From Saprospiraceae bacterium (GTDB taxonomy: Bacteria > Bacteroidota > Bacteroidia > Chitinophagales > Saprospiraceae): 64,000 bases of DNA. A program made the translations under genes and the position numbers. Below, piece by piece: positions 23,653 to 33,611 of the stretch. Positions within the stretch are counted from its first letter, which is position 1, and every line of letters starts with the position of its first letter. The notes beneath the pieces were generated by a model that was not told where the DNA came from, made no database searches, and saw nothing but the letters and a program-made list of their open reading frames with translations. Location: the NCBI GenBank assembly GCA_027488935.1, contig JAIYAP010000009.1:48786-112785 (forward strand). The letters are read 5' to 3'.

Positions 23653-24372
23653 ATGCCACGTCCCCCATTTGAAATTTTATTTGAAGACGAATATTACGTT
23701 GCCATCAACAAGCCTTACGGGATCCTGGTGCATCGAACCGGTATCAGCCAGGATACGGAATTTGTGCTTCAATTGCTGCGTAACCAACTCCGGCAGCGCA
23801 TTTACCCGGTACATCGACTGGATCGGGCTACTTCCGGGGTGCTTATTTTTGGCAAAAACTCGGAGTCGGCCAGTTTATTAGGCCAGTGTTTTCAGGAAAA
23901 ACAAGTAGAAAAAAAGTACCGGGCGGTCGTACGCGGGTACGTGCCCGAGCGTGACACCATTGATTATCCCCTAGAAGATGCCGAATTGAGGCAATCGTTA
24001 CAACCCGCGGTTACCCATTATTGGCGGATCGGTCAGGCAGAAATGCCCTTGGCCATCGGGTCGCGCTACACCACGGCGCGTTTTTCCCTGGTTGAAGTGG
24101 AGCCGGAAACGGGTCGTCGGCAACAGATTCGCAAGCATTTTGCCCATATTTTTCATCCCATTATTGGCGACCGCCGGCATGGCGACCATCCACACAACCT
24201 GTATTTTCGCGATGTATTGTTTATGGACCGGATGCTGTTGCATGGCCAAATGCTGCATTTTCAGCACCCAATCACTGGTGTACCCGTAAAAATAAATGCA
24301 GGAATTGATGATGAATTTTACAAAGGACTGGAATTGACAGGTTTATCTGATTTTTGGCCCCCGGCCATTTAA
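23653..24372 (+). CDS. truC: tRNA pseudouridine synthase TruC-like
   Basis: RluA-type pseudouridine synthase acting on U65 in tRNA by family assignment. The catalytic motif HRLDRATSG (Asp57) is complete, followed by the KKYRAVVRG, ETGRRQQIRKHF and GDRRHGD signatures; HGDHPHN and the short length of 239 residues without an S4 domain point to TruC rather than RluA or RluC. It stands 62 bases after the PIN toxin gene. Confidence 0.85.
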   Translation: MPRPPFEILFEDEYYVAINKPYGILVHRTGISQDTEFVLQLLRNQLRQRIYPVHRLDRATSGVLIFGKNSESASLLGQCFQEKQVEKKYRAVVRGYVPERDTIDYPLEDAELRQSLQPAVTHYWRIGQAEMPLAIGSRYTTARFSLVEVEPETGRRQQIRKHFAHIFHPIIGDRRHGDHPHNLYFRDVLFMDRMLLHGQMLHFQHPITGVPVKINAGIDDEFYKGLELTGLSDFWPPAI

Positions 24373-24444
24373 GATAGGAAATGAATTGGTCGGTAAAAAA
24401 AGACGGTTTAGCCATTATATAGGAGGCTAAAATTTTATGAGCCT

Positions 24445-24452
24445 TAATTTTG
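24445..24452 (+). promoter_or_regulatory. -7 box upstream of the TonB-dependent receptor
   Basis: TAATTTTG, an exact TAnnTTTG match 21 bases before the Met at 24474. It argues that the in-frame Met at 24450 is not the start. The -33 element is weak. Confidence 0.5.
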
Positions 24453-24473
24453 CCGCAGCAACCAACTTCCGTT

Positions 24474-26642
24474 ATGAAATACCTTCTACTACTTGCACTT
24501 TCTTGTTGCATTTCCAACTGCCTATTTGCTCAAACGACCATTGTCAAAGGTCAGATTACTGAAAAATCAAAAGCGCCAGTAGTTGGAGCCAACATCCTCC
24601 TGCGCGATACCTACGACGGCGCAACTTCTGATGCTACGGGAAAATTTCAGTTTAAAACAGATGAAACGGGCCCCCAGGTTTTACAAATCACCTACCTTGG
24701 ATTTGATACCGTAATTATAAAAGTCGATTTGAAAGGCGATTCTGTCGTTGTCAACCCAATCTTGAAAGAGGGTTTTAATGAACTTAAAATGGTCGTCATT
24801 TCCGCCGGTTCTTTTGAAGCCAGCGACGAAAAGAAGGTAACGATACTCAAACCCTTGGATATTGTAACTACGGCTTCTGCTGGAGGTGACACCTATGGGG
24901 CCTTGCGCACCCTACCAGGCACCCAGGTGTCGTCGGGCGACCAGAACGGGTTGTTTGTACGGGGTGGGTCCGGCTCAGAAGCACCTACCATGATTGATGG
25001 ATTGCTGGTGCGCAATCCCTTTTTTGCCAGCACCCCCGATTTTGCGGCGCGTGGTCGTTTTAACCCCTTTCTTTTTAAAGGTACGGTGTTTTCTACGGGC
25101 GGTTATTCGGCCCAATATGGGCAAGGCATGTCCTCCGTTTTGGTGCTCGAAACCCAGGATTTGCCCGATCGATCCACAGGCTCGTTGAGTGTGTCGAGTG
25201 TGGGATTGGGGTATGGTCAGCAGAAGCTCTGGAAATCGAAAGGCCTGGCGATTGGCGGGAACATCAATTACACCAATTTAGCGCCTTATTTTTTGCTGGT
25301 AAAACAGGTTCCCAATTTTACGCGTAAACCTGAATTTATTGGAAATGAACTGTTTATGCGCAAAAAAACGCGTGGAAATGGCATGCTCAAATTTTACGGC
25401 TATTATAACCATGGTATCGTCGGTTTGAGTACAAATACGGCGGACGGCGGTAATTTTGGCTTCAAAGTGAAAAACGACAACCTCTATACCAACCTGACCT
25501 GGTCGGGCTTGCTGCGCGATAAATGGAAGATAAATTTGGGTACTTCGTATTCCAAAGACTGGAACAAGATCGAAAGTTCGTACAATGTTGGGTTCTTAAA
25601 TGCAGACTCTTTTCGGATTTCGAACTCTCTGACCCAAATACGCGGGGTAGCAACGCGCTTTTTTGGGCGCATGACTTCTGTACGCATAGGCGGCGAGTAC
25701 CAATATTTGACAGACGAATACAAAAGCCAGGTTTTTGGGAAAAGCAGCATCCGCGACCATTACCCTGCTGCATTTGTGGAAACGGATCTATACATCACCA
25801 CCCAGTTGGTTGCACGGCTTGGTGTACGGGCCGAACACTCCAGTTTGTTGCAACAATCGAACGCAGCACCTCGGGTTTCCCTGGCCTATAAACTGGGGCC
25901 GGGCGATCAAATTTCCTTCGCCTGGGGTCATTTTTACCAAAAAGGCGACAGTTTGTTGCGTTGGAAGTCCCAATTTCAGCAAATTCCAGGCTTTCAACGG
26001 GCCGAGCATTTTATCCTCAATTATCAGTACATCTTGAAAGACCGCATCTTCCGGGTAGAAGGATTTTACAAAAAATATCAGGATCTGATCACAACGCGTC
26101 AGCAATTGCGCAACGATGGAACGGGTTATGCAAAAGGTGTTGAGTTCTTTTTTCGCGATAAACGCACTTTTTCGGGCGTAGATTACTGGATTTCATACTC
26201 CTGGCTGGATACCAAACGTCGATATGAGTGGTATCCAAGTGAAGCGCAACCCACCTTTGCCGCCAACCATGTAGCCACCTTGGTTTTAAAGAAGTTTTTT
26301 CCCAAAATAAAAACGGGTGCTGGTTTGACCTACAATTATGCAACCGGGCGGCCGTATTACAATCCGAACCGCTCCGAAACCGGTTTTTTAACCGACCGTA
26401 CCCCGGCATATCACAACTTGAGTGTAAATTTTAATTACTTGGCGACCATTAAAAAGTCGTTTGTCGTTTTTGTACTGGGCGTTCAGAATGTACTCGGCCA
26501 AACACAGGTATTTGGGTACCGTTATTCGGCGGATGGGGCCAACCGCACAACCATTACCCCGGCTGCCAAACGTTTTGTTTTCATCGGGGCTTTTGCCAGT
26601 TGGGGTGTCGATCGGCGTCAGGAAGTCATTGACAATCAGTAA
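24474..26642 (+). CDS. TonB-dependent outer-membrane receptor
   Basis: Outer-membrane uptake receptor of 722 residues. A signal peptide (1-20) is followed by a carboxypeptidase-like regulatory domain (about 22-105, with VVGANILLRDTYDGATSDATG), a plug domain (about 125-240, with the QNGLFVRGGSGSEAPTMIDG motif) and a barrel to the end. There is no SusD partner next to it, and its size is below that of SusC-type receptors, so it is more likely an iron/siderophore or cobalamin type; the substrate is not predictable. Start chosen at MKYLLLLAL. The next gene on the same strand is 32 bases downstream. Confidence 0.87.
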   Translation: MKYLLLLALSCCISNCLFAQTTIVKGQITEKSKAPVVGANILLRDTYDGATSDATGKFQFKTDETGPQVLQITYLGFDTVIIKVDLKGDSVVVNPILKEGFNELKMVVISAGSFEASDEKKVTILKPLDIVTTASAGGDTYGALRTLPGTQVSSGDQNGLFVRGGSGSEAPTMIDGLLVRNPFFASTPDFAARGRFNPFLFKGTVFSTGGYSAQYGQGMSSVLVLETQDLPDRSTGSLSVSSVGLGYGQQKLWKSKGLAIGGNINYTNLAPYFLLVKQVPNFTRKPEFIGNELFMRKKTRGNGMLKFYGYYNHGIVGLSTNTADGGNFGFKVKNDNLYTNLTWSGLLRDKWKINLGTSYSKDWNKIESSYNVGFLNADSFRISNSLTQIRGVATRFFGRMTSVRIGGEYQYLTDEYKSQVFGKSSIRDHYPAAFVETDLYITTQLVARLGVRAEHSSLLQQSNAAPRVSLAYKLGPGDQISFAWGHFYQKGDSLLRWKSQFQQIPGFQRAEHFILNYQYILKDRIFRVEGFYKKYQDLITTRQQLRNDGTGYAKGVEFFFRDKRTFSGVDYWISYSWLDTKRRYEWYPSEAQPTFAANHVATLVLKKFFPKIKTGAGLTYNYATGRPYYNPNRSETGFLTDRTPAYHNLSVNFNYLATIKKSFVVFVLGVQNVLGQTQVFGYRYSADGANRTTITPAAKRFVFIGAFASWGVDRRQEVIDNQ

Positions 26643-26674
26643 GTTCATTCACTATTCACCTATTCATATACACC

Positions 26675-27316
26675 ATGAAAAATTCACTTTTTATACTTGT
26701 ACTGATGGTTTCGGGATTTGCTGCCCAGGCGCAAACCAACCCGAAGTATATCCAAACGATGGAAAAAACGCTGCAAGGCCTCGATTCCATTATTACCGTT
26801 GAGGGCTGGCAAACCAAATCCAATGCGTTTGAGCGCATCGGACAAAAAGAAACCAAAGAATGGTTGCCACAGTATTATGTGGCGCTGTGTCAGGTGCGCA
26901 TTTTCAATTTAGAAAAAGATGCTGCCAAGCAGGAGGCCCTGTGTACCAAAGCCGATCAGTTTTTAGCGCGTGCAGATTCCTTGAATCCCAACAATTCGGA
27001 GATTTATGTACTCAGAAGCATGGCCGCCAGCATGCATATTCGCCTGAATCCGATGGTAAATGGCCAAAAATACGGCCCAATGGCTTCCATGTTGCTCGAA
27101 AAATCGATGCAATTGGACCCAAGTAACCCACGAGCAGAAATGCAGAAAGGGATGACGCTTTATTTTACGCCAGCACAGTGGGGCGGCGATCCGGTAAAAG
27201 GCAAGGAATCTTTGTTGAAAGCGAATGCTATGTTCGCAACATTTAAGCCTGCTTCATCGATTCACCCGAATTGGGGCTTGGCGATGAACGAGGCTATATT
27301 GGGGATGGCGAAGTAG
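26675..27316 (+). CDS. Secreted TPR-like protein, unknown function
   Basis: A 213-residue protein with a signal peptide (MKNSLFILVLMVSGFAAQAQ) and helix-turn-helix repeats with the TPR spacing (e.g. FLARADSLNPNNSEIYVLRSM and MLLEKSMQLDPSNPRAEMQKG). It lies 32 bases after the TonB-dependent receptor gene and is probably co-transcribed with it, so it may be a periplasmic helper of that receptor. The family is common in Bacteroidota, with no known function. It converges with the next gene, 13 bases apart. Confidence 0.65.
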   Translation: MKNSLFILVLMVSGFAAQAQTNPKYIQTMEKTLQGLDSIITVEGWQTKSNAFERIGQKETKEWLPQYYVALCQVRIFNLEKDAAKQEALCTKADQFLARADSLNPNNSEIYVLRSMAASMHIRLNPMVNGQKYGPMASMLLEKSMQLDPSNPRAEMQKGMTLYFTPAQWGGDPVKGKESLLKANAMFATFKPASSIHPNWGLAMNEAILGMAK

Positions 27317-27329
27317 GGCATTCTTCATT

Positions 27330-28733
27330 TTAGCACTGTTTTAACAACCAGGCACGTTCTGCGACATCTTGTGTTTGCTCAAGTTCGATTCGGATCTGTG
27401 CCTGGTTGTTTTTATTTCCTGTCAGGTTTAATTCGATTAGTTTTTTAGTAAAATAAATTAATTTTTCATTTGTATCTCTATGGTAGCCAATGTTTTTACT
27501 TCTTCTCAAATAAGCACTAAAACTTTGTAGAAGTGAATCCAATGCAATCCATTCCTTCAACTCAAAATAACTTCGAAGCAGCATACGCCTGGCGTCGAGG
27601 TTGTTGAGTGGATCTTCTAACTCAACTTGCTGCAACAGAGGCATTGCATGAATATAATCTTGTTGCTGAAAATACAGGTACGCTAAATTATATTTGTAGA
27701 GCGTTTCGCGTTCACGTGCATGGAGAAATGATCTATAGTCGTTTAAAAATTGGAGCGCCCAATCATGTTCGTCTAACGCAATACTGATACGGATAATATT
27801 TTTATAGGTAAACCCGGAGATTTGACCATTTTCTGTCATTAAATCATTGGCTAGGGCTTTTTGGTATAAGTTAAATGCTTCCCTTATGTAAGTTCGATTG
27901 CCCGTATTCATTAAACGGATGCAATTATTGATAGCCAATAGATACAATCCTCGTAATTCTTTAGGAGAAAAACAATTGGAAAATTGGTTCAAGTGCGATT
28001 TTAGCGTTTCAAAGTATTCTGTTTTTTCTGGTTGTGTAAGCATTTGATAAGCATAATAGTAGGTGCTTACTGCTGCGTTTTCCCTCCATTTAGGTTGTTC
28101 TGCAAGATCAAGGATAGTTTGAATCAGGCTGATTTCATATTGCTGCCCAGTAACTGATTTATGGACAATTGTGGAGCAGGCATGACGAAGCATATCTGCA
28201 ATGTAAAAGGTAGTAAGTTCGTCGGGAAGTGGTTGTAAATTAATCTTTCCAGAACGTTCCCGACGTGTGCTATGCTCCAAGCCTTCCTGTAGTAACAGGT
28301 ATCTTTGGTAATGAAAATTAGCATCCCTAATGAAAGGCTTTTCCAATTGAACCAATTGCTCCTTCCACTCTTTTTCAAATTGGTTGTCCATGCCCCGACG
28401 TCTTAAAGCCCGGCACCTGTAAAGATTTTGTTGAGTGGTATCATCTTTAAACTCCACCCAGGCCAGATATTGGTAGTATAATTCCAATAGATAGGAAATG
28501 GTATGCCTGAGTTGCGCATTTTGGAAAGTTTTGCCGGGAAATGCCGCTTCATATAACCTTTCAGGTGAAGGGAATTCATTTTTGGAAGATAATAGGTGTT
28601 CTACTAAAAAGTTGCAGAGACTAATAAGCTCTGCTCTTTTGTTAAAAAGGGGGCAGCCAACATACACGCTAAATGATTTCAATTCCTTATGCGGCATATT
28701 GCGCAGGGAAGAAAACAATTGGTTTCCAATCAT
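27330..28733 (-). CDS. Large helical protein, unknown function
   Basis: A 467-residue cytoplasmic protein with no recognised family. It lacks a signal peptide and membrane spans and is made of many amphipathic helices rich in Leu, Tyr and Gln, with repeated pairs such as TLYKYNLAYLYFQQQDYIHAMPLLQQVE and RRMLLRSYFELKE that suggest divergent TPR-like packing in the C-terminal half. The N-terminus NQLFSSLRNMPHKELKSF resembles a group of hypothetical proteins seen in Saprospiraceae. The gene is more A+T-rich than its left-hand neighbours and is divergent from the T9SS cargo gene at 28883, so they share a 149-base upstream region. Confidence 0.6.
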   Translation of the reverse strand: MIGNQLFSSLRNMPHKELKSFSVYVGCPLFNKRAELISLCNFLVEHLLSSKNEFPSPERLYEAAFPGKTFQNAQLRHTISYLLELYYQYLAWVEFKDDTTQQNLYRCRALRRRGMDNQFEKEWKEQLVQLEKPFIRDANFHYQRYLLLQEGLEHSTRRERSGKINLQPLPDELTTFYIADMLRHACSTIVHKSVTGQQYEISLIQTILDLAEQPKWRENAAVSTYYYAYQMLTQPEKTEYFETLKSHLNQFSNCFSPKELRGLYLLAINNCIRLMNTGNRTYIREAFNLYQKALANDLMTENGQISGFTYKNIIRISIALDEHDWALQFLNDYRSFLHARERETLYKYNLAYLYFQQQDYIHAMPLLQQVELEDPLNNLDARRMLLRSYFELKEWIALDSLLQSFSAYLRRSKNIGYHRDTNEKLIYFTKKLIELNLTGNKNNQAQIRIELEQTQDVAERAWLLKQC

Positions 28734-28741
28734 TTTTTCGA

Positions 28742-28749
28742 CAAAAATA
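28742..28749 (-). promoter_or_regulatory. -7 box upstream of the 467-residue protein gene
   Basis: Minus-strand TATTTTTG, an exact TAnnTTTG match, eight bases before the ATG at 28733, implying a very short leader. No -33 TTG is visible at the usual distance. Confidence 0.35.
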
Positions 28750-28882
28750 AATTTAAATATCTGTATATTAAATAGTTAGTAAAAATATTTTTAGACAAAT
28801 GCTTTTTTTTGTATTTTTCGGATACCTGTAACTGTTGCACTTTTGTACCATTGATAAACGATGATTCCTAAATGCATTCAAA

Positions 28883-31800
28883 ATGAACCTGAAGCGTAAT
28901 CTCAAATTGTACTTTTTATTAATCCTGATTTTCACAGGAAAACATTTTTTGTTCGCTCAAATAGAAGATCCTGCCTGGAAACCAGTACTTGGAGGCTGGG
29001 GGAAACAGAGTAATATTTTTGTAACTTCGAGTGGTTTGCTTTATTCAAATTCGGGCAATAAGTTGTACAAATCGATGGATACTGCCCAACATTGGGTACC
29101 CTTGAGCATCCCTAAATATGATGAAGAGTATTTTTTCAACTCCATCCAAGTGGGGCATGCAGGTACTTTTTTTGGCGTTAAATACGTAAATAGTGAGCCT
29201 GTAATTAACTATATTTCTAAGGATGAAGGCCTTACATGGGAAACCATTTCAGATAGTCTGGTATTTAGAGCAATTTTAGAAATTTCAGATGGAACTATGG
29301 TAGCAATCACTGATTCAGGCGCTTTCCGATCTACGGACAAGGGTTTGACTTGGGAAAAAATACAGGAAATAAAAATAAACGGATTTTATGATAATCTAGA
29401 TTATATGCAAAGTGGCGATATTTTAGTGAGAGCAGCAAATAGTGATTACTTGTCTTCTGATGGTGGATTGAATTGGAGGAAAACCAATATTGATGATTAT
29501 TATGAAAGAGGTACCTTTTGGCATACACCAAGTGGTCTGATATTTCATGGTCCGTATTCAACAACTGATAGCCTTGATAGGTCTTCGGATGGCGGGATTA
29601 CATATACCCGGGTATTGGTAAATAATGAAATATACGGTAGCGGTGTCGCTGTTCGGGAATTAATTGAATTGCCATCCGGGAGGTTGTTATTTTTTCACGC
29701 AGGTAAGGGACGCTTTATATCAGATGATGGCGGGCTAACCTGGACAAGAAAGCAATATCATTTTCCAAATACCGAAGTAGCACCGTTAGAACTTCCCAAA
29801 ATATTACCGAATGGAGCTATTTTGTTAAAAAATGGTATGGATCAAATATATTATTTTTCATTTGATGAAGGAGTGACCTGGTCCCCCGCTAATGAAGGCA
29901 TTAGAGGTTCGGGAAAGCAGTATGAATATTCCGAGGATACAATTTATTGTTTAAATGGGCAGTTATTAAGGTCATTCGATAGCGGTGTTAATTGGACTAA
30001 GCTTACCAACAGGCCAGATCTTTTGGTACAACAGTTTGATTTATTAGACGACAAGGACACAATGCTTTTTGTGTATCGTGGATTTTTTTCTTATCCAAAA
30101 TGGGAGGATAAGTTAATGCAATCTACCGATAAAGGTCAATCTTTCCAGGAAGTTCCAATTAGTATAAAATATGGTGATGTTAGAGAATTTTATATTAATA
30201 AATATAAAAAAGAGATCTTTGTTTTTATCGATAGCGATTTAGGTATATCAAAAGATGGCGGCCAAACACTAAAGTTTTTAAAAATATATAATCTTTTAGG
30301 TGGTTTTGATAGAATAAGACAAATCGAGTTTCATCCATCTGGAAAAATATTCTTAATTTACGTCAGAACTGAATCTGGAAAAATAATAAGCAGGTTAATC
30401 GCTTCTGAAGATGGCGGATATCATTGGGAAATAGTGAAATCGAGCATAGATCCGTATAAAAATTATATATACGTAGACCCTCATTCTGGCAAAGTTTACT
30501 ATTACGATCAAAGAGCACTTTATATTTCTGATGACCTTGGCATAACCTGGGTAAGAAGAAATTTAAGTTTTCTTTCTTCGTTACAATCATTTGGGAGTAT
30601 AGTAGTTGATTCTTTGGGTAATATATTTATTTTAGCGAACTATAGAATGGTCTTTCAGAGCAAAGATCAAGGTATTAGTTGGAAAAATTTAAGTATTGGC
30701 CCATTTTGGAATGCGAACCTCTATGCTACTAAAACTGGAAAAATCTATTACTCTAATCACTGGCAAATTCTTCAATATGTAGGCCAAGAACAACAAAGCG
30801 GTATAATATCAGGAAGCATAAACAAGGATTTTGATGGAGATTGTAGCACTTATGATCCAACTTATGGGAATCAGCAGTGGCTCGTCAATGCTTCTGGAGC
30901 GGAAGATTATTTTACCAGCACTGATTCTAGTGGTCGGTATAGCTTAACGGTAGATACAGGGGCTTATGCTGTGAAAGTTACGCCACCCAATAATGTCTGG
31001 TGGACGCTTTGTGCCAATGATCAGCCTGCCGATATTGTCAGTCCAAGCTTTGCGGACACCATTCAATTTGATGCGGTAGCACTTGCAAACTGCCCATTAA
31101 TTGCAGTCGAAGTCACGATCCCTAGGCTTCGTCGCTGTTTTGAAAATACATTTTGGGTTAAAGCGTGTAATTATGGCGTAGAAACCACAGATAGTGCATT
31201 TGTGGATGTTCGGTTAGATCCGTACTTAAGTATGACGGGGATTAGCTCCATTCCATATGTGCACATAGGCGATTCGGTATACCGATTTCAACTTGGAACG
31301 TTACAATCTGGTGATTGTATTCAATTTGATTGTCAGGTTTACCTCAATTGCGATAGTACCATTCTTGGCCAAACACATTGTATAAGCGCGCACGGATTTC
31401 CGGACACCTTATGCAGGACAGTACCAGGTTGGTCAGGTGCTACCTTGAAAGCAAATGTTATTTGCGAAGACTCATTGGTAAAATTAAATATAAAAAACAT
31501 TGGTAACCAAGCCTCTCAACCGCTTGAATACATTATCATTGAAGATGATGTGGTACTAATGAGTGGTCAAAAATCTTATCTGCCTGGCGACTCGATTAAT
31601 TTCTCCTTTTCTCCGAACGGTCGAACCTGGCGTATTCAGTCAGATCAGGAACCCAATCATCCATTTTCCAATCAAGCTTTAGCATTTACGGAAGGTTGCG
31701 GTGGTTTTGGAAGTCTTGGCTTTATCAATCAATTTCCAGTGGATCCTTTTTTAGTATCAAATGACCAAGAGTGTGTCCCAAACGGCGGTTCGTTCGATCC

Positions 31801-32503
31801 AAATGATAAACAAGGGTTTCCGACAGGTTTGGGTATTGACAAAATTATCAGGAACGGGCAATTGTTGGAATACCGTATTCGCTTTCAAAATACTGGTTCC
31901 GACACAGCATTCACGGTAGTTATTCGCGATACCCTTTCAGAGGCGCTTGACCCATCAACTATTGAGGTAGGGAGTGCTTCACATCCCTATATTTGGAATA
32001 TTAACGGAAAGGTTTTGACTTTTCAATTTAATAATATCATGTTGCCTGATAGTAATGTGAACGAGCCTGATTCTCACGGATTTATTAGATTTAAAATTAA
32101 TCAAAAAGCAGATTTGACGCCGGGATCTGTGATCGAAAATTCTGCCGCAATTTATTTTGACTTTAATGATCCGGTTATAACAAATACAACAAGGCATACC
32201 ATTGGAGCCTACACCGTTAATGTAAAGGCTCCTGGTAATTCATTGTCAAATAGTATTGCAATTTCGCCTAATCCCGCTGCTTATGAAGTGGAAATACGAT
32301 TACAACAAGGTGAATTTGATCATCATACCATCATGGTCTCTGATATGCTCGGCCGTACGCTTAAACAAGTAAAAGCAAATGGAGGTGCAACTTTCCGTTT
32401 AGGTTTAAACGACCTATCGCAAGGCGTTTATCTTGTGAAAGTGTACCAAAGTAATGGTGCTCTGGAAGGACGAAGCGTGATACAGTTGGCGAAAGGTCGT
32501 TAA
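28883..32503 (+). CDS. T9SS cargo protein with BNR-like repeats and DUF7619-type domain
   Basis: A 1206-residue secreted surface protein. Signal peptide about 1-25 (ending LFAQ). Residues about 35-630 form a BNR/sialidase-like or photosystem-assembly-type propeller: repeated strands ending in the S-x-D-x-G-x-T-W motif (KDEGLTWE, TDKGLTWE, SDGGLNWR, DDGGLTWT, EDGGYHWE, DLGITWV, KDQGISWK). Then a DSSGRYSLTVDTG carboxypeptidase-regulatory-like segment, conserved-repeat domains with NGGSFDPNDKQG and QLLEYRIRFQNTGSDTAFTVVIRDTL (DUF7619/DUF11-like), and a C-terminal T9SS type A sorting domain (about 1120-1206) with ISPNPA and GVYLVKV. It is likely attached to the cell surface by type IX secretion. 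The 5' two-thirds is unusually A+T-rich. Confidence 0.85.
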   Translation: MNLKRNLKLYFLLILIFTGKHFLFAQIEDPAWKPVLGGWGKQSNIFVTSSGLLYSNSGNKLYKSMDTAQHWVPLSIPKYDEEYFFNSIQVGHAGTFFGVKYVNSEPVINYISKDEGLTWETISDSLVFRAILEISDGTMVAITDSGAFRSTDKGLTWEKIQEIKINGFYDNLDYMQSGDILVRAANSDYLSSDGGLNWRKTNIDDYYERGTFWHTPSGLIFHGPYSTTDSLDRSSDGGITYTRVLVNNEIYGSGVAVRELIELPSGRLLFFHAGKGRFISDDGGLTWTRKQYHFPNTEVAPLELPKILPNGAILLKNGMDQIYYFSFDEGVTWSPANEGIRGSGKQYEYSEDTIYCLNGQLLRSFDSGVNWTKLTNRPDLLVQQFDLLDDKDTMLFVYRGFFSYPKWEDKLMQSTDKGQSFQEVPISIKYGDVREFYINKYKKEIFVFIDSDLGISKDGGQTLKFLKIYNLLGGFDRIRQIEFHPSGKIFLIYVRTESGKIISRLIASEDGGYHWEIVKSSIDPYKNYIYVDPHSGKVYYYDQRALYISDDLGITWVRRNLSFLSSLQSFGSIVVDSLGNIFILANYRMVFQSKDQGISWKNLSIGPFWNANLYATKTGKIYYSNHWQILQYVGQEQQSGIISGSINKDFDGDCSTYDPTYGNQQWLVNASGAEDYFTSTDSSGRYSLTVDTGAYAVKVTPPNNVWWTLCANDQPADIVSPSFADTIQFDAVALANCPLIAVEVTIPRLRRCFENTFWVKACNYGVETTDSAFVDVRLDPYLSMTGISSIPYVHIGDSVYRFQLGTLQSGDCIQFDCQVYLNCDSTILGQTHCISAHGFPDTLCRTVPGWSGATLKANVICEDSLVKLNIKNIGNQASQPLEYIIIEDDVVLMSGQKSYLPGDSINFSFSPNGRTWRIQSDQEPNHPFSNQALAFTEGCGGFGSLGFINQFPVDPFLVSNDQECVPNGGSFDPNDKQGFPTGLGIDKIIRNGQLLEYRIRFQNTGSDTAFTVVIRDTLSEALDPSTIEVGSASHPYIWNINGKVLTFQFNNIMLPDSNVNEPDSHGFIRFKINQKADLTPGSVIENSAAIYFDFNDPVITNTTRHTIGAYTVNVKAPGNSLSNSIAISPNPAAYEVEIRLQQGEFDHHTIMVSDMLGRTLKQVKANGGATFRLGLNDLSQGVYLVKVYQSNGALEGRSVIQLAKGR

Positions 32504-33522
32504 AAATGCACCCAACCCTGTGCCTTCAACGGATGCATGTTACCACCCTGAGTTTGCAGTTTGATCCCGTCTTTTGCATCTAAAATCTCGCCTGCGATAT
32601 AAATTTCAGGCAAAAAGCGGATTTTATCGATGTCTTTTGGGTCGATGGTAAACAGGAGTTCGTAATCTTCACCTCCGTTGAGGGCGCAGGTGATGGGGTC
32701 CAGTTTGAATTTGAGTGCCAATAACTGGGCCTCTGGATGGATAGGTACGCCTGTTTCTTCAATCAAAGCGCCAACGTTGCTTTGTTTGCAAATATGAAAA
32801 ACTTCAGAGGCTAGTCCATCTGAAATATCAATCATAGAAGTAGGTTTTAACTGGATATGGCGGAAGGTTTCGATCAAGTCTTTGCGGGCTTCCGGCTTCA
32901 GTTGCCTGCCAACCACATATTTCTGCTCTTCCAGGTCGGGTTGCAATTGCGGGTTATCTTGCCAAAGTTGTTTTTCGCGTTCGAGCAATTGCAGACCCAG
33001 ATAAGCCGCCCCTAAATCGCCGGTAATGCAGATCAAATCACCCACTTTGGCGCCATTGCGGTAGGTAAGCAGTTCTTTTTCGCCTTGACCGATCGCAGTT
33101 ACGCTGATCGTGAGGCCTTTAGGAGAGGAAGTCGTATCGCCCCCAATTAAATCCACCTTATACGCATCGCAAGCTGCGCGAATACCCGCGTATAATTCTT
33201 CCAGGGCTTCCACCGAAAAGCGGTTGCTGATGGCGATCGACACCGTAATTTGCCGGGGAAAGGCATTCATGGCATAAATATCCGACAAATTCACGACCAC
33301 CGCCTTGTATCCCAAATGCCGGAGGGGCGTATAGGCAAGGTCAAAATGGATGCCTTCCACCAGCAAATCAGTACTGACGACCGTCATAAACGGACCGTTG
33401 TCGATCACAGCCGCATCGTCGCCGATTCCTTTTAAACTGCTTGCTTGCACCAGCGGAAAATCGCGGGTGAGGTGATCGATCAGGCCAAATTCGCCCAGGG
33501 TATTTACATCCGTTCTTGCCAT
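32500..33522 (-). CDS. thiL: Thiamine-monophosphate kinase
   Basis: Phosphorylates thiamine monophosphate to the diphosphate cofactor, the last step of thiamine synthesis. Recognised from the GEFGLIDHL opening, KGIGDDAAVI (metal-binding Asp pair), STDLLVEGIHFD, LIGGDTTSS, the ITGDLGAAYLGL loop and DISDGLASE. Length 340 residues is usual. Its 3' end overlaps the stop codon of the convergent T9SS gene by four bases, so neither has room for a terminator between them. No other thi genes are nearby. Confidence 0.93.
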   Translation of the reverse strand: MARTDVNTLGEFGLIDHLTRDFPLVQASSLKGIGDDAAVIDNGPFMTVVSTDLLVEGIHFDLAYTPLRHLGYKAVVVNLSDIYAMNAFPRQITVSIAISNRFSVEALEELYAGIRAACDAYKVDLIGGDTTSSPKGLTISVTAIGQGEKELLTYRNGAKVGDLICITGDLGAAYLGLQLLEREKQLWQDNPQLQPDLEEQKYVVGRQLKPEARKDLIETFRHIQLKPTSMIDISDGLASEVFHICKQSNVGALIEETGVPIHPEAQLLALKFKLDPITCALNGGEDYELLFTIDPKDIDKIRFLPEIYIAGEILDAKDGIKLQTQGGNMHPLKAQGWVHF

Positions 33523-33611
33523 GCTTATCGGTATTTTCTTTATTTTTTAACTTCCAGGATATAAACACCTTAGGCGGCCTTCAAGTTTTAATTAAAAACC
33601 TTGAGGGTACC

